DNA from: Mycolicibacterium sp. 018/SC-01/001
GTDB lineage: Bacteria; Actinomycetota; Actinomycetes; Mycobacteriales; Mycobacteriaceae
Reading direction: 5' to 3'
Length of the DNA stretch: 64,000 nucleotides
NCBI RefSeq assembly: GCF_007096635.1
Contig: NZ_VKAA01000019.1
Location: forward strand, 1 to 64,000
Shown: positions 16,256-24,847 of the stretch, piece by piece
Layout: each line of letters starts with the position of its first letter
Position numbering within the stretch: position 1 is the stretch's first letter
The notes under the pieces: generated by a model
Databases searched by the model: none
What the model was told of the DNA's origin: nothing
The model's input: the letters and a program-made list of their open reading frames with translations, nothing else
Program-made: the position numbers and the translations under genes

Positions 16256-17506
16256 ATGGCTGCAGACATCGTGCCGATCGGGCTGAGCTTGACCAAGGGC
16301 GACGTGTACACGCTGTGGGCGCCGCGGTGGCGCGCCGACGGGGACGAGTGGGAGGCGTTCCTCGGCAAGGACGAGGACCTTTATGTCCTCGATTCCGTGG
16401 CTGACCTGGCCGCATTCGTGCGGACCAACACCGACAACGACCTCATCGATCACCCGGCGTGGGAGAAGCTCACCACCGCCAACGCCCACCAGCTGACGCC
16501 CGACGAGGAGCACTCCTACGACCTCGCCGGCTTCGAGGAGATCCTGTCGAACAAGCCGACCGAGGACAGCGTGCGCACCCTGCACCGCGCCCTGTCGCTG
16601 GTGTCGTCGATCGGGTCGGTGTGCGAACTGCCGGCTGTCACGAAGTTCTTCAACGGCAACCCCGTCCTCGGCACCGTCGGCGGCGGCGTAGAGGCGTACG
16701 CCGGGCGGGCCGGACGCAAGCGCTGGGCCGAGATCGAGAAGATCATCAACCGCGGCTGGGACGCCGTCATCGAGTCGATCGACGAGATCATCGCCAAGCC
16801 CGAGGTGGACAGCGCCGCGGTCGACAAAGCCCAGGCCGAACTCGACGCCCCGGCTCCCGAGCCGGAGGAGGACGAGGTCGTCATCGATGATGTCGTCGAC
16901 ACCGACGAGGAAGCCGACGAACTGGCCGCGGCCGCCGAAGACAAGGTGCTCGGCAGCGACGAGGATTTCTGGGCGCGGGTCGGTATCGATCCGCTGCGGA
17001 TGATGCTCAGCGGCGGCACGTTCTTCACGCTGCGGTGCTACCTCGACGACCGGCCCATCTTCCTGGGCCGCAATGGCCGCATCAGCGTGTTCGGTTCCGA
17101 ACGGGCACTGGCGCGATACCTGGCCGACGAGCACGACCACGACCTGTCCGATCTGGCGACCTACGACGACATCCGCACGGCGGCCACAGACGGGTCGCTG
17201 CGCGTCGAGGTCACCGACGACAACATCTACGTACTGTTCGGGATCGTCGACGACCTGGCCGAAGGGCCCGACGCGCTCGATCACGACCAGCTCGAGCTGG
17301 CGGTCGAGCTGTTGCGCGACATCGCCGACTACGCCGAGGACACCAGCGTCGCCGCCAAGCTCGACAAGGACACCGCGCTGGGCCGGCTGATCGCCTCCGC
17401 GCTGGAACCGGGCTCGGTGTCACGGCCCAGCGCGCCGTACGCCGAGGCCGTCACGCAGTGGGAGTCGCTGGAACGCTTCGTGGAGTCACGCCTGCGCTCC
17501 GAGTGA
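16256..17506 (+). CDS. satS: SatS-like export chaperone
   Basis: 416 residues, matching Rv3311 in length and position. The protein is very acidic with a low-complexity Asp/Glu linker near residues 195-230 (EPEEDEVVIDDVVDTDEEAD) joining two domains. Both contain a similar fold signature (DVYTLWAPRWRADGDEWEAFL early; GTFFTLRCYLDDRPIFLGRNG late), suggesting an internal duplication. Rv3311 is known as a cytosolic chaperone for SecA2-dependent export, including of SapM. No sapM is adjacent here. The 3' end overlaps the convergent hydrolase by 21 bp. Confidence 0.8.
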   Translation: MAADIVPIGLSLTKGDVYTLWAPRWRADGDEWEAFLGKDEDLYVLDSVADLAAFVRTNTDNDLIDHPAWEKLTTANAHQLTPDEEHSYDLAGFEEILSNKPTEDSVRTLHRALSLVSSIGSVCELPAVTKFFNGNPVLGTVGGGVEAYAGRAGRKRWAEIEKIINRGWDAVIESIDEIIAKPEVDSAAVDKAQAELDAPAPEPEEDEVVIDDVVDTDEEADELAAAAEDKVLGSDEDFWARVGIDPLRMMLSGGTFFTLRCYLDDRPIFLGRNGRISVFGSERALARYLADEHDHDLSDLATYDDIRTAATDGSLRVEVTDDNIYVLFGIVDDLAEGPDALDHDQLELAVELLRDIADYAEDTSVAAKLDKDTALGRLIASALEPGSVSRPSAPYAEAVTQWESLERFVESRLRSE

Positions 17507-18283
17507 TGACTGCAGAGCCTCGGCGAAGGCCGCCGTGTCGGTGAGAAATCCAACGTGTCCGCCGGGGAAGGTCTGCGCGCGGACGCCGAGTGCATCGGCG
17601 AGCGCCGAGGATGTCGGGTAGGTGAGCAACGCGCCCGAATCGGCACCGATGCCCACGACGACCCTGCTGGCGCGCAATGCGGCAACGTCGGGTCGGTAGC
17701 CGGTGGTGGCCCGCAGGTCGTGGTCGAAGAACCGGGCGGCATGCCTGCGCTCCTCGTCGCTCGGCGGCGGTGTCTCGCCGTCACCCTCGGGTAGTTCGAA
17801 CCCTGCATTGATCATGAACGCTCGCCACGCGGCGTGGACCCCCTCGGCGTGGAAGGTCTCGATGATGCGTTCGGTGTCGGCGCGACGGATCTCGGCATCA
17901 GGGAGCAGCGCGATCAGCGGTGGTTCGTGGGCGACGAGCGTGCCCACGCGTGCGGGCCATCCTGTCACGAGCGCCAGCCCGGTGACGGCACCGCCGCTGG
18001 AGCCGAAGACGTCAGCCCTGCCGGCGCCCATGTCGTCGAGAATCGCGACGACGTCCTGGGCGCGCGTCTCGACCGTCGCCGGCTGGTCCGGATCGTCGAT
18101 GGTGCTCGCGCCGTACCCGCGGGGATCGAGGGTCACGACAGTGCGCTCGGGTGCCATCGCGTCGGCGAGCGGCTGGAAGTCGGCGGCACCCATCGGGGAG
18201 CCGACCAGCACCAGCAGGGGTCCGCTACCGCGGACCTCGTAGTGCAGGCGGGCGCCGGGGACGGTCAGTTGGTGGGTGCTCAT
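17486..18283 (-). CDS. alpha/beta hydrolase (Rv3312c-like)
   Basis: 265 residues. The oxyanion region is LVGSPMGAADFQPL, the nucleophile elbow is VFGSSGGAVTGLAL (Ser within GSSGG), and the C-terminal histidine is in FPGGHVGFL; an acid residue follows VVVGIGADSGALL. A cytosolic serine hydrolase (esterase, lactonase or similar) of unknown substrate. Its start lies just upstream of the family 2 hairpin repeat that ends the add gene. Confidence 0.85.
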   Translation of the reverse strand: MSTHQLTVPGARLHYEVRGSGPLLVLVGSPMGAADFQPLADAMAPERTVVTLDPRGYGASTIDDPDQPATVETRAQDVVAILDDMGAGRADVFGSSGGAVTGLALVTGWPARVGTLVAHEPPLIALLPDAEIRRADTERIIETFHAEGVHAAWRAFMINAGFELPEGDGETPPPSDEERRHAARFFDHDLRATTGYRPDVAALRASRVVVGIGADSGALLTYPTSSALADALGVRAQTFPGGHVGFLTDTAAFAEALQSSLGAQA

Positions 18284-18327
18284 GGAGGGGTGGACCGCTG
18301 CCGTGTGCAGAACTCACCGCTGAGGGT

Positions 18328-18380
18328 GCGATTTCGGCGTGGTAACCGACGGTGAGCGACGGCGAACACGCCGAAATCGC
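18328..18380. repeat. dispersed hairpin repeat, family 2, copy 1
   Basis: Perfect 14-bp arms GCGATTTCGGCGTG (18328-18341) and CACGCCGAAATCGC (18367-18380) around a 25-nt loop containing GGTGAGCGA. It lies 2 nt beyond the add stop codon, where it could act as a terminator or RNA 3'-end stabiliser. The same structure recurs at 48812-48860 with an identical loop length. Confidence 0.8.
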
Positions 18381-18382
18381 GT

Positions 18383-19471
18383 CTAACCGATGAGGACGGC
18401 GTAGCGGGGTTTGATCACCTCGTCGATGATCGCGAGCCGCTCGTCGAACGCGATGAACGCCGACTTCATCGCGTTGATCGTGAACCGTTCGAGATCGCTC
18501 CATCCGTAGCCGAACGCCTCGACCAGTCGCAGCATCTCCTGGCTCATCGAGGTGTCACTCATCAGCCGATTGTCGGTGTTCACCGTCACCCGGAACCGCA
18601 GCCGGGCCAGCCGGTCGAATGGATGCTCGGCGATGCTGCCCACCGCGCCGGTCTGCACATTCGAGCTCGGGCACATCTCGAACGGCACGCGCTTGTCCCG
18701 CAGCAGGCTCGCCAGCCGCCCCAGCCGCGGCGCGCCGTCCGGATCGACGGTGATGTCGTCGACGATGCGCACCCCGTGGCCGAGCCGGTCGGCCCCGCAG
18801 AACGCGATGGCCTCGTGGATCGAAGGCAGCCCGAACGCCTCCCCGGCGTGAATCGTGAAGCGGGCGTTGTTGCTTCGCATGTACTCGAACGCATCGAGGT
18901 GGCGGGTGGGCGGGTAGCCGGCTTCGGCACCGGCGATGTCGAACCCGACGACGCCCTGGTCGCGGAACCGGATCGCCAGCGCCGCGATCTCCCGCGAGCG
19001 CGCGGCATGGCGCATCGCGGTCACCAGACAGCGGACCACGATCGGGCGGCCCTGCGCCGCGGCCGCCTTCTCCCCGTCGGCGAAGCCCGCCAGCACCGCC
19101 TCGACGACCGCGTCGAGCGACAGGCCGCCGTCGATGTGCAACTCGGGGGCGAACCGGATCTCGGCGTAGACGACGTTGTCGTCGGCGAGGTCCTCCACGC
19201 ACTCGAACGCCACCCGGTGCAGCGCCGCGGGGGTCTGCATGACGCCGACCGTGTGGGCGAACGGTTCGAGATAGCGCACCAGCGAACCACTGTGGGCGGC
19301 GGTGCGGAAGAACGTCGCCAGCGCCTCGGCATCGTGCTCGGGCAGCTGGTCGTAGCCCGTCTCCTCGGCCAGTTCCAGAACCGTCTGCGGCCGCAGCCCG
19401 CCGTCGAGGTGATCGTGCAGCAGCGCCTTGGGCGCCTGCCGGATGTTCTCCAGCGTCAACGGTGTCGTCAT
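18383..19471 (-). CDS. add: adenosine deaminase
   Basis: 362 residues. Deaminates adenosine and deoxyadenosine to inosine for purine salvage. Zinc and catalytic motifs are present: LLHDHLDGGLRP, the FTIHAGEAFG catalytic Glu/His region, FEMCPSSNVQTG, and VTVNTDNRLMSDT with the metal-binding Asp. A GAGGAGAG Shine-Dalgarno precedes the ATG. Third gene of cdd-deoA-add, 10 nt after deoA. The inosine it makes feeds deoD at 8744. Confidence 0.96.
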   Translation of the reverse strand: MTTPLTLENIRQAPKALLHDHLDGGLRPQTVLELAEETGYDQLPEHDAEALATFFRTAAHSGSLVRYLEPFAHTVGVMQTPAALHRVAFECVEDLADDNVVYAEIRFAPELHIDGGLSLDAVVEAVLAGFADGEKAAAAQGRPIVVRCLVTAMRHAARSREIAALAIRFRDQGVVGFDIAGAEAGYPPTRHLDAFEYMRSNNARFTIHAGEAFGLPSIHEAIAFCGADRLGHGVRIVDDITVDPDGAPRLGRLASLLRDKRVPFEMCPSSNVQTGAVGSIAEHPFDRLARLRFRVTVNTDNRLMSDTSMSQEMLRLVEAFGYGWSDLERFTINAMKSAFIAFDERLAIIDEVIKPRYAVLIG

Positions 19472-19481
19472 CTGACTCTCC

Positions 19482-20777
19482 TCACGTGATCCGGTCGATG
19501 ATCAGCGGACGCGCGGGCGGCGCGTCGTCACCCACCCGCCAAGCCCCGTCGAGCTCCGACAGTGCCGGGCCGAACCTCTCGGGAGTATCGCTGTAGAGCG
19601 TGAACAGAGTCTCCCCCGCGGCGACGGGTTCGCCGGGCCTGCGATGGATGCGCATGCCGGCGCCGAACTGCACGCGTTCGCCCGGTGCCGAGCGGCCCGC
19701 CCCGAGCCGCCACACCGCCAGTCCCACCGCCATGGCGTCGATGTCACCCATCGTGCCACCGCGCGGGGCGACGACGGTCTCGCTGTGCGCGCCGATCGGC
19801 AACGGCACCGTCAGGTCACCGTCCTGCGCCGCGATCAGCGCGCGGAACCGGTCCATCGCCGTGCCATCGCGCAGCGTCTGCGCCGGATCGACGGCATCCA
19901 AGCCGGCCGCGTCGCACATCTCGCGAGCCAGCGCCACGGTCAGCTCCACGACGTCCTCCGGTCCGCCCCCGGCGAGGACCTCCATCGACTCGGCCACCTC
20001 GACGGCGTTGCCGACGGTGCGGCCCAGCGGCACCTCCATGTCGGTGAGCAGTGCGCGGGTGTCGACGCCGTGGTCGCGACCCAGCGCGACCATCGTGGCG
20101 GCCAACTCGCGTGATTCCGCCTCGGTGGCAAGGAAAGCCCCGGAACCCACCTTCGTGTCGAGCACCAGCGCGGCCGCCCCCTCGGCGATCTTCTTGCTCA
20201 TCACCGAACTCGCGATCAGCGGCAGCGATTCCGTGGTGCCGGTGACGTCGCGCAACGCGTAGATCTTGCGGTCCGCCGGCGCCAGCTCCCCGGCGGCGAA
20301 GACCGCCGCCCCGAGGTCTCGAAGTTGTTGGTGGATCTGCGTTTTGGTGATCTCGGCAGTGAAGCCGGCGATCGACTCGAGCTTGTCCAGCGTGCCGCCG
20401 GTGTGCCCGAGACCCCGCCCGGCGGCCTGCGGCACGGCGGCGCCGCACGCCATCACGACCGGGACCAGGGGGATGGTGATCTTGTCGCCGACCCCGCCGG
20501 TGGAGTGCTTGTCGACGGTCGGGCGGCCGACGTCGGAGAAATCGAAGCGTTCGCCGGAGGCGACCATCGCCGCGGTCCAGCGGGCGATCTCGTGACTCGA
20601 CATGCCCCGCAGGAAGATCGCCATCAACAGCGCCGCCATCTGCCCGTCGCTGACGCGGTCGTGGGTGTAGGCGTCGATCACCCAGTCGATCGCAGCGTCG
20701 GAGAGCGTCGCCCCGTCGCGCTTGGTCCGGATGACGGTGGGTGCATCGAACCGGTGTCCGAATGTGTTCTGGGTCAC
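19482..20777 (-). CDS. deoA: thymidine phosphorylase
   Basis: 431 residues. Phosphorolyses thymidine and deoxyuridine to base plus deoxyribose 1-phosphate. Signatures: TVDKHSTGGVGDKITIPLVP (phosphate loop), AAGRGLGHTGGTLDKLES, and KKIAEGAAALVLDTKVGSGAF. The GTG start overlaps the cdd stop (GTGA), showing translational coupling; the longer in-frame extension is only cdd read in another frame. Cytosolic, pyrimidine salvage. Confidence 0.96.
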   Translation of the reverse strand: MTQNTFGHRFDAPTVIRTKRDGATLSDAAIDWVIDAYTHDRVSDGQMAALLMAIFLRGMSSHEIARWTAAMVASGERFDFSDVGRPTVDKHSTGGVGDKITIPLVPVVMACGAAVPQAAGRGLGHTGGTLDKLESIAGFTAEITKTQIHQQLRDLGAAVFAAGELAPADRKIYALRDVTGTTESLPLIASSVMSKKIAEGAAALVLDTKVGSGAFLATEAESRELAATMVALGRDHGVDTRALLTDMEVPLGRTVGNAVEVAESMEVLAGGGPEDVVELTVALAREMCDAAGLDAVDPAQTLRDGTAMDRFRALIAAQDGDLTVPLPIGAHSETVVAPRGGTMGDIDAMAVGLAVWRLGAGRSAPGERVQFGAGMRIHRRPGEPVAAGETLFTLYSDTPERFGPALSELDGAWRVGDDAPPARPLIIDRIT

Positions 20778-21187
20778 GAGTTTTCCCCGGAACCGCGGGC
20801 CAGATCGTCGGGCCCGAACGCGTCGGGCAGCAACTGACGCAACGGACGCGGACCCGATGGATGGTCGACGAGCATGTCCGGGCCACCGTGCTCGAGCAGC
20901 ACCTGCCGGCAGCGCCCGCACGGCATCAGCGTCGCACCGTCGGGACCCACACACGCCAGGGCGACCAGGCGCCCACCGCCGCTGGAAATCAGGGCGCAGA
21001 CCACTGCGCACTCCGCACAGAGACCCAGGCCATATGAGACATTCTCCACATTGCAGCCGGTCACTATTCGGTAATCGTCGACCAGGGCGGCCGCCCCGAC
21101 CGGGAACCCCGAATACGGCGCGTACGCCTGCTGAGACACGTCAACTGCCTTGCGGCGCAACAACTCCCAGTTGATGTCGGCGCTCAC
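20774..21187 (-). CDS. cdd: cytidine deaminase
   Basis: 137 residues, homotetrameric zinc type. Active-site motifs CNVENVSYGLGLCAECAVV (His replaced by Cys in the CAE motif, as in short Cdds) and MPCGRCRQVLLE supply three Cys ligands and the catalytic Glu. First gene of cdd-deoA-add. GTG start with a GGGAAGG Shine-Dalgarno 6 nt upstream. Divergent from sdhC across 219 bp. Confidence 0.95.
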   Translation of the reverse strand: MSADINWELLRRKAVDVSQQAYAPYSGFPVGAAALVDDYRIVTGCNVENVSYGLGLCAECAVVCALISSGGGRLVALACVGPDGATLMPCGRCRQVLLEHGGPDMLVDHPSGPRPLRQLLPDAFGPDDLARGSGENS

Positions 21188-21248
21188 CTCAGGCCTTCCC
21201 GGCAGTCTCTGAATCCATTCCGAACCCCCTGCCTCGTGACCAGCAGTA

Positions 21249-21266
21249 TCAGGTAGGCCACCCTAA
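21249..21266. promoter_or_regulatory. possible iron-box-like partial palindrome
   Basis: The stretch TCAGGTAGGCCACCCTAA resembles the IdeR box TTAGGTTAGGCTAACCTAA only if a one-base gap is allowed, and it is imperfectly symmetric. A second inverted repeat, ATGCCC-N8-GGGCAT, follows at 21270-21289. It may control cdd or sdhC; weak evidence. Confidence 0.25.
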
Positions 21267-21406
21267 TAAATGCCCATTGTCGAGGGCATACGGCCACAGG
21301 CTAGTTCGTTCAGCAGTACAAAGGAGATTAGAGTCGCTGCGAGGTTCGGAGAACCGGCCGACGGGCGCGTCTTCCGAGCATCCACCGATGGCGTTGGAGG
21401 GGTCAC

Positions 21407-21832
21407 ATGAGTACGGCAACATCATCGGGCGACATTGCGGCACCACGTTCGCAGCCGTCGCGCCGACGAACCCTGTATCGCGGCGATCCCGCGATGTGGT
21501 CGTGGGTTCTGCACCGGATCTCCGGTGCCTCGATCTTCTTCTTCCTGTTCGTCCACGTGACCGACACCGCGCTGGTGCGGGTCAGCCCGCAGGCCTACAA
21601 CGAGATCATCGAGACCTACAAGACGCCGATCATCGGCCTGATGGAACTCGGCCTCGTCGCCGCCGTGCTCTACCACGCACTCAACGGCATCCGCGTGATC
21701 CTCATCGACTTCTGGTCCGAGGGACCACGCCACCAGCGCAAGATGCTGTGGGTCGTCGCCGGTGTGTTCCTCACCGTGCTGATCGCCTCGGTGGGCGTCA
21801 TCGGCATGCACATGGCGGAGAGGTTCCTGTAA
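21407..21832 (+). CDS. sdhC: succinate dehydrogenase cytochrome b556 subunit
   Basis: 141 residues with three transmembrane helices (SGASIFFFLFVHVTDTALV, GLMELGLVAAVLYHALNGIRV, MLWVVAGVFLTVLIASVGVIG). The heme/quinone motif LHRISGASIFFF and a conserved His (YHALNGIR) are present. Membrane anchor of complex II (Rv3316 equivalent). A GGAGGGG Shine-Dalgarno lies 4 nt before the ATG. First of sdhCDAB; its stop overlaps the sdhD start by one base (TAATG). Confidence 0.95.
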   Translation: MSTATSSGDIAAPRSQPSRRRTLYRGDPAMWSWVLHRISGASIFFFLFVHVTDTALVRVSPQAYNEIIETYKTPIIGLMELGLVAAVLYHALNGIRVILIDFWSEGPRHQRKMLWVVAGVFLTVLIASVGVIGMHMAERFL

Positions 21833-22305
21833 TGCCGGAGAACCCGTACGACCACATCAGCGATCGCGGCGGCAGCGCGCCGGTGATGCAGCGCAGCCAC
21901 GACCGCCCGGCCAGCCTCGACAACCCGCGGGCGCCGCGGCGCGCGGGCGGCATGCCCAACTTCGAGAAGTACGCCTGGCTGTTCATGCGCTTCTCCGGCC
22001 TGGTGCTCGTGTTCCTCGCGCTCGGCCACCTGTTCATCATGTTGATGTGGGACGGCGGGGTGTACCGCATCGACTTCAACTTCGTCGCGCAGCGCTGGTC
22101 CTCGCCGTTCTGGCAGACCTGGGACCTGCTGCTGCTGTGGCTCGCCCAGCTGCACGGCGGCAACGGCATGCGCACGATCATCGCCGACTACAGCCGCAAG
22201 GATTCGACCAAGTTCTGGCTGAACACCCTGCTGGCCCTGTCGATGGTGTTCGTGCTGGTGCTGGGCACCTACGTGCTGCTGACGTTCGACGCATCCATCT
22301 CTTGA
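21832..22305 (+). CDS. sdhD: succinate dehydrogenase membrane anchor subunit
   Basis: 157 residues: a polar ~45-residue N-terminus followed by three hydrophobic helices (LFMRFSGLVLVFLALGHLF, TWDLLLLWLAQLHGGNGMR, NTLLALSMVFVLVLGTYVL) with His residues positioned for heme (ALGHLF, QLHGG). The N-terminus is longer than in many SdhD proteins. Forms the membrane part of complex II with SdhC. Confidence 0.93.
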   Translation: MPENPYDHISDRGGSAPVMQRSHDRPASLDNPRAPRRAGGMPNFEKYAWLFMRFSGLVLVFLALGHLFIMLMWDGGVYRIDFNFVAQRWSSPFWQTWDLLLLWLAQLHGGNGMRTIIADYSRKDSTKFWLNTLLALSMVFVLVLGTYVLLTFDASIS

Positions 22306-22318
22306 TCGGGAGCTCACG

Positions 22319-24073
22319 ATGATCCAAGAACATCGCTACGACGTCGTCATCGTCGGTGCCGGTGGTGCCGGTATGCGCGCGGCCGTCGAGGCCGGCCCGC
22401 GCGTGCGCACCGCCGTGCTGACCAAGCTGTACCCGACGCGTTCGCACACCGGCGCGGCCCAGGGCGGCATGTGCGCCGCGCTGGCCAACGTCGAAGAGGA
22501 CAACTGGGAGTGGCACACCTTCGACACCGTCAAGGGTGGTGACTACCTCGCCGACCAGGACGCTGTCGAGATCATGGCCAAGGAGGCCATCGACGCGGTG
22601 CTCGACCTCGAGAAGATGGGGATGCCGTTCAACCGCACCCCCGAGGGCCGCATCGACCAGCGCCGCTTCGGCGGCCACACCCGCGACCACGGCAAAGCCC
22701 CCGTGCGCCGCGCCTGCTACGCCGCCGACCGCACCGGCCACATGATCCTGCAGACGCTGTACCAGAACTGCGTCAAGCACGACGTCGAGTTCTTCAACGA
22801 GTTCTACGCGCTCGACATCGCGATGACCGACACCCCGTCGGGGCCGGTCGCCACCGGCGTCATCGCCTACGAACTCGCGACCGGGGACATCCACGTCTTC
22901 CACGCCAAGGCGATCGTGTTCGCCACCGGCGGGTCGGGCCGGATGTACAAGACCACCTCGAACGCGCACACGCTGACCGGCGACGGGCTGGGCATCGTCT
23001 TCCGCAAGGGACTTCCCCTGGAGGACATGGAGTTCCACCAGTTCCACCCGACCGGTCTCGCGGGTCTGGGCATCCTGATCTCCGAGGCCGTGCGCGGCGA
23101 GGGCGGCCGGCTGCTCAACGGCGAGGGCGAACGGTTCATGGAGCGCTACGCGCCGACGATCGTCGACCTGGCGCCCCGCGACATCGTCGCCCGGTCGATG
23201 GTGCTCGAGGTGCTCGAGGGCCGCGGCGCCGGACCGAACAAGGACTACGTCTACATCGACGTGCGCCACCTCGGTGAGGACGTGCTCGAGGCCAAGCTGC
23301 CCGACATCACCGAGTTCGCCCGCACCTACCTCGGTGTCGATCCGGTCAAGGAGCTGGTGCCCGTCTACCCGACGTGCCACTACGTCATGGGCGGCATCCC
23401 GACCACCGTCAACGGACAGGTGCTGTCGGACAACACTGCCGTCGTGCCGGGCCTGTACGCCGCGGGCGAGTGCGCCTGCGTGTCGGTGCACGGCGCCAAC
23501 CGCCTGGGCACCAACTCGCTGCTCGACATCAACGTGTTCGGCCGCCGCGCCGGCATCGCCGCGGCGAATTACGCCCTGGGACATGACTTCGTCGATCTGC
23601 CCGAGAAGCCCGCGGACATGGTGGTCGGCTGGGTCGGCGACATCCTCTCCGAGCACGGCAACGAGCGCGTCGCCGACATCCGCGGTGCGCTGCAGCAGTC
23701 GATGGACAACAACGCCGCGGTGTTCCGCACCGAGGAGACGCTCAAGCAGGCGCTCACCGACATCCACGCGCTCAAAGAGCGTTACGGCCGAATCACCGTG
23801 CAGGACAAGGGCAAGCGCTACAACAGCGATCTGCTGGAGGCCATCGAGCTGGGCTTCCTGCTGGAGCTGGCCGAGGTCACGGTGGTGGGTGCGCTCAACC
23901 GCAAGGAGTCCCGCGGCGGGCACGCTCGCGAGGACTACCCGAACCGCGACGACACCAACTACATGCGCCACACCATGGCCTACAAGGACGGCAAGGATCT
24001 GCTCAGCGACATCCGGCTGGACTACAAGCCGGTGGTGCAGACGCGGTACGAGCCGATGGAACGGAAGTACTGA
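22319..24073 (+). CDS. sdhA: succinate dehydrogenase flavoprotein subunit
   Basis: 584 residues. N-terminal FAD fold VVIVGAGGAGMRAAVEA. The covalent flavin-histidine segment is RSHTGAAQGGMCAAL. Substrate and catalytic residues lie in FHPTGLAGLGILISEAVRGEGG, and the second FAD segment is AAGECACVSVHGANRLGTNSLLD. Oxidises succinate to fumarate in the TCA cycle at the inner face of the membrane. Third gene of sdhCDAB, 13 nt after sdhD. Confidence 0.97.
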   Translation: MIQEHRYDVVIVGAGGAGMRAAVEAGPRVRTAVLTKLYPTRSHTGAAQGGMCAALANVEEDNWEWHTFDTVKGGDYLADQDAVEIMAKEAIDAVLDLEKMGMPFNRTPEGRIDQRRFGGHTRDHGKAPVRRACYAADRTGHMILQTLYQNCVKHDVEFFNEFYALDIAMTDTPSGPVATGVIAYELATGDIHVFHAKAIVFATGGSGRMYKTTSNAHTLTGDGLGIVFRKGLPLEDMEFHQFHPTGLAGLGILISEAVRGEGGRLLNGEGERFMERYAPTIVDLAPRDIVARSMVLEVLEGRGAGPNKDYVYIDVRHLGEDVLEAKLPDITEFARTYLGVDPVKELVPVYPTCHYVMGGIPTTVNGQVLSDNTAVVPGLYAAGECACVSVHGANRLGTNSLLDINVFGRRAGIAAANYALGHDFVDLPEKPADMVVGWVGDILSEHGNERVADIRGALQQSMDNNAAVFRTEETLKQALTDIHALKERYGRITVQDKGKRYNSDLLEAIELGFLLELAEVTVVGALNRKESRGGHAREDYPNRDDTNYMRHTMAYKDGKDLLSDIRLDYKPVVQTRYEPMERKY

Positions 24074-24076
24074 CAC

Positions 24077-24847
24077 ATGAGCGCGCCTGTTCTGGACAAG
24101 CAAGAGACTCCCCCCGTGCCCGAGGGCGCGGTGATGGTGACGCTGAAGATCGCCCGGTTCAACCCGGAATCACCCGACGACGCGGGCTGGCAGAGCTTCC
24201 GTGTGCCGTGCCTACCCAGCGACCGGCTGCTGAACCTGCTGCACTACGTGAAGTGGTACCTGGACGGCACGTTGACGTTCCGCCGGTCCTGCGCGCACGG
24301 CGTCTGCGGCTCGGATGCCATGCGCATCAACGGCGTGAACCGGTTGGCCTGCAAGGTGCTGATGCGCGACATGCTGCCAAAGAACCCCAACAAAGCGCTG
24401 ACGATCACGATCGAGCCGATCCGCGGACTGCCCGTCGAGAAGGATCTCGTCGTCGACATGGAGCCGTTCTTCGACGCGTACCGCGCGATCAAGCCCTACC
24501 TGATCACGTCGGGCAACGAGCCCACCCGGGAACGCATTCAGAGCCAAACCGACCGGGCCCGCTACGACGACACCACCAAGTGCATCCTGTGCGCGTGCTG
24601 CACCACCAGCTGCCCGGTGTACTGGAGCGAGGGCTCCTACTTCGGCCCGGCGGCGATCGTCAACGCCCACCGGTTCATCTTCGACAGCCGCGACGAGGGA
24701 GCTGCCGAGCGGCTGGACATCCTCAACGACGTCGACGGCGTGTGGCGCTGCCGCACGACGTTCAACTGCACCGAGGCCTGTCCGCGCGGCATCGAGGTCA
24801 CCAAGGCGATCCAGGAGGTCAAGCGCGCTCTGATGTTCGCGCGCTGA
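24077..24847 (+). CDS. sdhB: succinate dehydrogenase iron-sulfur subunit
   Basis: 256 residues. The plant-type [2Fe-2S] motif is RSCAHGVCGSDAM with a distant Cys (NRLACKV); Asp replaces the third Cys, as is known in other SdhB proteins. Bacterial ferredoxin motifs CILCACCTTSCPVYW and FNCTEACPRGI bind the [4Fe-4S] and [3Fe-4S] clusters. It relays electrons from SdhA to quinone. Separated from sdhA by 3 nt. The end overlaps the convergent permease gene by 29 bp. Confidence 0.96.
   Translation: MSAPVLDKQETPPVPEGAVMVTLKIARFNPESPDDAGWQSFRVPCLPSDRLLNLLHYVKWYLDGTLTFRRSCAHGVCGSDAMRINGVNRLACKVLMRDMLPKNPNKALTITIEPIRGLPVEKDLVVDMEPFFDAYRAIKPYLITSGNEPTRERIQSQTDRARYDDTTKCILCACCTTSCPVYWSEGSYFGPAAIVNAHRFIFDSRDEGAAERLDILNDVDGVWRCRTTFNCTEACPRGIEVTKAIQEVKRALMFAR

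Noticed and set aside
22178..24103. 641-residue minus-strand open frame
   Set aside because: Antisense to sdhA, whose covalent-flavin motif and operon context are decisive.
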